This document shows positions 6,706-8,738 of a stretch of 8,738 nt of DNA, piece after piece. Made by a program: the position numbers and the translations under genes. The DNA comes from Spirosoma fluviale (GTDB taxonomy: Bacteria > Bacteroidota > Bacteroidia > Cytophagales > Spirosomataceae): NCBI GenBank assembly GCA_945906915.1, contig CAMDSI010000080.1, positions 1 through 8,738 on the forward strand, read 5' to 3'. Numbering within the stretch: position 1 is the first letter of the stretch; each line of letters begins with the position of its first letter. The notes under the pieces were generated by a model. It ran no database searches. It saw only the letters and a program-made list of their open reading frames with translations, and was not told the DNA's origin.

Positions 6706-7419
6706 ATGAAGATTGTATTAATCGGTTATGGTAAAATGGGCAAAGAGATCGAGCGTCTATCGCTGGAACGTGGTCATCAAATTGTAGCGAAAATAGATGT
6801 GGATAATCAAGCTGATTTAGCTGCTTTATCTTCTGCTGAGGTAGATGTAGCCATTGAATTTTCTAATCCTGCATCCGCCTATGCGAACATCTTGACTTGC
6901 ATAAACAAACAAATTCCAGTCGTTTGCGGGACCACGGGTTGGTTAGAAAAGAAAGCAGAGATTGAAGCTTTGACTAAAGAAAAGCAATCTACCTTCTTTT
7001 ATGCGTCTAATTATTCGATCGGCGTGAATTTGTTTTTCCGTTTGAATAAGATGCTTGCACAATTGATGTCTCCGCATAAAGAGTATGATATTTATACGAA
7101 CGAGATTCATCATACAGAAAAGAAGGATTCACCTAGTGGAACAGCCATTACGATTGCTGAAGGTATTATTGAAGTGAACGACTCAAAAGATAAATGGGTG
7201 AATAATGAGATAGCAGCGGCGAATGAAGTAGCGATTTGGTCGCAACGGGAGTCAGTTATCCCAGGCACTCATACAGTTAAATATATTTCCAAAGTAGATC
7301 AGATCGAAATCACTCACGAGGCATTCAGTCGCGAAGGTTTTGCCTTAGGAGCTGTGATTGCTGCGGAGTGGATTAAAGATAAAAAAGGAGTCCTGGGTAT
7401 GGACGATATGTTAAAATAA
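6706..7419 (+). CDS. dapB: 4-hydroxy-tetrahydrodipicolinate reductase DapB
   Basis: DapB reduces the unstable product of DapA to tetrahydrodipicolinate using NAD(P)H, in the pathway to diaminopimelate and lysine. It acts in the cytosol and supplies peptidoglycan precursors. The 237-residue protein starts with the nucleotide-binding loop IGYGKMG (6-12). IEFSNP (50-55), CGTTG (74-78) and YASNYSIGVNLF (99-110) are typical DapB motifs. The catalytic block is EIHHTEKKDSPSGTA (133-147): His135 and Lys139 correspond to the E. coli pair His159 and Lys163, and SPSGTA binds substrate. GFALGA (211-216) lies near the end. It is shorter than E. coli DapB (273) but in line with Bacteroidota versions as I recall them. 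The start ATG lies 2 bases after the preceding stop, and lepB begins after a 1-base gap. Confidence 0.95.
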   Translation: MKIVLIGYGKMGKEIERLSLERGHQIVAKIDVDNQADLAALSSAEVDVAIEFSNPASAYANILTCINKQIPVVCGTTGWLEKKAEIEALTKEKQSTFFYASNYSIGVNLFFRLNKMLAQLMSPHKEYDIYTNEIHHTEKKDSPSGTAITIAEGIIEVNDSKDKWVNNEIAAANEVAIWSQRESVIPGTHTVKYISKVDQIEITHEAFSREGFALGAVIAAEWIKDKKGVLGMDDMLK

Positions 7420-7420
7420 G

Positions 7421-8575
7421 ATGAAGGAAACGAAAGAAACACCTAAAAAACAAAAATCAGCCTTTAGAGAATGGTTAGATTCAGTCGCATTTGCTGTAGT
7501 GGCTGCCACCTTAATTCGCTTTTTTGTTTTCGAAGCCTACACCATTCCGACTCCTTCGATGGAAAGTTCGTTAATGGTAGGCGATTTTTTATTTGTAAGT
7601 AAATTACATTATGGGGTTCGAACGCCTAAAACTCCACTACAATTACCCTTGACGCATCAAAAGATTTGGTTTACCGATATTCCATCCTATTTGCGTTGGT
7701 TAAATTTACCCATTTATCGCCTTCCTGGTTTCTCCTCCGTAAAACAAGGGGATGCCGTAGTATTTAATGTACCTAATTTTGAGGAGGATGGTGACGCACC
7801 GGTTGATTTACGCACCTTTTATGTGAAGCGTTGCGTGGCAACTCCAGGGGATGTCTTTGAGGTGCGCGATCAGCAAGTGGTTGTTAATGGAAAGGCGATG
7901 GAAAATCCGGTTCGGATGCAGCATCCCATTTTTATGAAGACGAAGGAGAATTTAGAGGAGAAATTTTTCGAGGAATATGGTATACGTAATTCGCCAGATG
8001 CGAGTTATGATTCAGCCGACTGGTTGCCTTTAGCGGAGCCAGATTCGCAAAATGTACTTTGGGGCTATAAAATGAATACCTCTAAAGCAATGATGGAAGA
8101 AATTCAAGCCTTACCATTCAAGAAATCATTCGATACTAATTTATTTAAGGATCCTAAAGGGGTGACATTTATTGATATTTTCCCTCATGATACCACTTTA
8201 TTTAAATGGAATCGTGATTTCTACGGTCCTTTGAAGGTTCCTGCTAAAGGCTTAACCGTTCCATTGACGAAAGAAAATGTCGCGATTTATGGGGAGACTA
8301 TTCAGAAATACGAAGGGAATAAGGATGTTAAGATTTCTGCTTACCAAATATCAATAGAAGGCAAGGCAATTACGTCATATACCTTCAAACAAGATTATTA
8401 CTTTATGATGGGTGATAATCGCCATAATTCAGCTGATTCTCGATTCTGGGGCTTTGTTCCGTCAGATCACATCGTAGGAAAGGCATTCTTTGTTTGGATG
8501 TCGATAGACCCTAATAAGAGTCTATTCTCTTGGAACAAGATTCGATGGAATCGGCTTTTTAGATTAGTAGACTAA
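7421..8575 (+). CDS. lepB: signal peptidase I (LepB), enlarged Bacteroidota type
   Basis: Signal peptidase I removes signal peptides from exported proteins at the outer face of the inner membrane. The 384-residue protein has a short basic cytosolic tail and one likely membrane anchor at about 20-37. The nucleophile is Ser46 in TIPTPSMESSLMVGD (41-55). The general-base lysine is Lys136 in YVKRCVATPGD (134-144). The C-terminal conserved box is MGDNRHNSADSRFWGFVP (330-347). The Ser and Lys boxes are at normal spacing. From Lys136 to the GDNR box there are 195 residues, against about 127 in E. coli, so the non-catalytic beta domain carries an insertion (about 160-310). Only one N-terminal membrane segment is seen, whereas E. 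coli LepB has two. It is the last gene of the parA run and is followed immediately by a hairpin terminator. GGT upstream, with its Sec signal peptide, is a likely substrate. Confidence 0.95.
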   Translation: MKETKETPKKQKSAFREWLDSVAFAVVAATLIRFFVFEAYTIPTPSMESSLMVGDFLFVSKLHYGVRTPKTPLQLPLTHQKIWFTDIPSYLRWLNLPIYRLPGFSSVKQGDAVVFNVPNFEEDGDAPVDLRTFYVKRCVATPGDVFEVRDQQVVVNGKAMENPVRMQHPIFMKTKENLEEKFFEEYGIRNSPDASYDSADWLPLAEPDSQNVLWGYKMNTSKAMMEEIQALPFKKSFDTNLFKDPKGVTFIDIFPHDTTLFKWNRDFYGPLKVPAKGLTVPLTKENVAIYGETIQKYEGNKDVKISAYQISIEGKAITSYTFKQDYYFMMGDNRHNSADSRFWGFVPSDHIVGKAFFVWMSIDPNKSLFSWNKIRWNRLFRLVD

Positions 8576-8605
8576 AAAAAAGGCAGCTCACGAGCTGCCT
8601 TTTTT
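8576..8605. terminator. bidirectional intrinsic terminator
   Basis: AGGCAGCTC (8581-8589) and GAGCTGCCT (8592-8600) form a perfect 9-bp GC-rich stem with a two-base centre, in practice a four-base CACG loop. It is preceded by an A run ending at 8580 and followed by TTTTT (8601-8605). The flanks can extend the stem, and each strand reads as hairpin plus U tract. It sits one base after the lepB stop and one base before the stop of the convergent methyltransferase gene, so it can serve both. Confidence 0.9.
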
Positions 8606-8606
8606 A

Positions 8607-8738
8607 TTAAAGTACTTTAAGTACGAATCCCTTCAAGTAATTACTCTCGGGATGAAATAAGTTAATCGGGTGATCAGGGGATTGTGTCATTTGGTGTATC
8701 ACCTGGATTTCTCTTCCTACAGCTATTCCTGCCGCTAC
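8607..8738 (-). CDS. RlmI-like class I SAM-dependent rRNA methyltransferase, C-terminal 43 residues
   Basis: Only the 3' end is in the window; the gene starts beyond position 8738. The visible minus-strand reading frame ends VIHQMTQSPDHPINLFHP, then ESNYLKGFVLKVL, then TAA. It resembles the C-terminus of E. coli RlmI, the 23S rRNA m5C1962 methyltransferase, which from memory ends in ADHPV, a YPEGLYLKG block and a short hydrophobic tail. The shared elements are DHP, xHPE/YPE and YLKGF. The SAM-binding motifs are outside the window, so the target base is not confirmed. The gene converges on lepB and shares its terminator. Confidence 0.72.
   Translation of the reverse strand, partial: VAAGIAVGREIQVIHQMTQSPDHPINLFHPESNYLKGFVLKVL

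Overview
The window looks like an ordinary chromosomal stretch from a Bacteroidota bacterium, most likely a Cytophagales-type lineage. The lineage is inferred from the gene content, the gene order, the moderately AT-rich sequence, the A-rich leaders without Shine-Dalgarno sequences, and a promoter matching the Bacteroidota consensus (TTG, 19 bases, TAnnTTTG). There are ten protein genes, two of them cut by the window edges. I see no rRNA, tRNA, CRISPR array, insertion sequence or prophage.

Left part (1-4280). The 5' end of a minus-strand PLP enzyme of the alpha-oxoamine synthase type (1-185) is divergent from ggt (313-1995), a secreted gamma-glutamyltransferase with all the main catalytic motifs. 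ggt converges on, and overlaps by 7 bases, a minus-strand pair: a VIT1/CCC1-type Fe/Mn transporter (1989-2690) and, 3 bases upstream of it, a POT-family proton-coupled peptide transporter (2694-4280). A plausible but unproven link is that GGT releases Cys-Gly-like dipeptides outside the inner membrane and the POT carrier imports them.

Right part (4388-8575). Five plus-strand genes form a very tight run: parA, parB, a DUF5683 membrane protein, dapB and lepB. The junctions are +10, -1, +2 and +1 bases. The run joins chromosome segregation (ParA/ParB), lysine and diaminopimelate (peptidoglycan precursor) synthesis (DapB) and type I signal peptidase (LepB). From memory, this order recurs in Bacteroidota. 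The DUF5683 protein is the only member with no known function and is the best candidate for undescribed biology here.

Right edge (8576-8738). A strong hairpin flanked by A and T runs can terminate transcription in both directions. It separates lepB from the 3' end of a convergent minus-strand gene, an RlmI-like rRNA methyltransferase.

I found no clearly novel defence, mobile or regulatory system. The findings are mostly close readings of known families: a full set of VIT1 metal ligands in the CCC1 homologue, a Lys-Pro repeat in the DUF5683 protein, and an enlarged LepB. They also include start-site corrections for parA and the POT gene.
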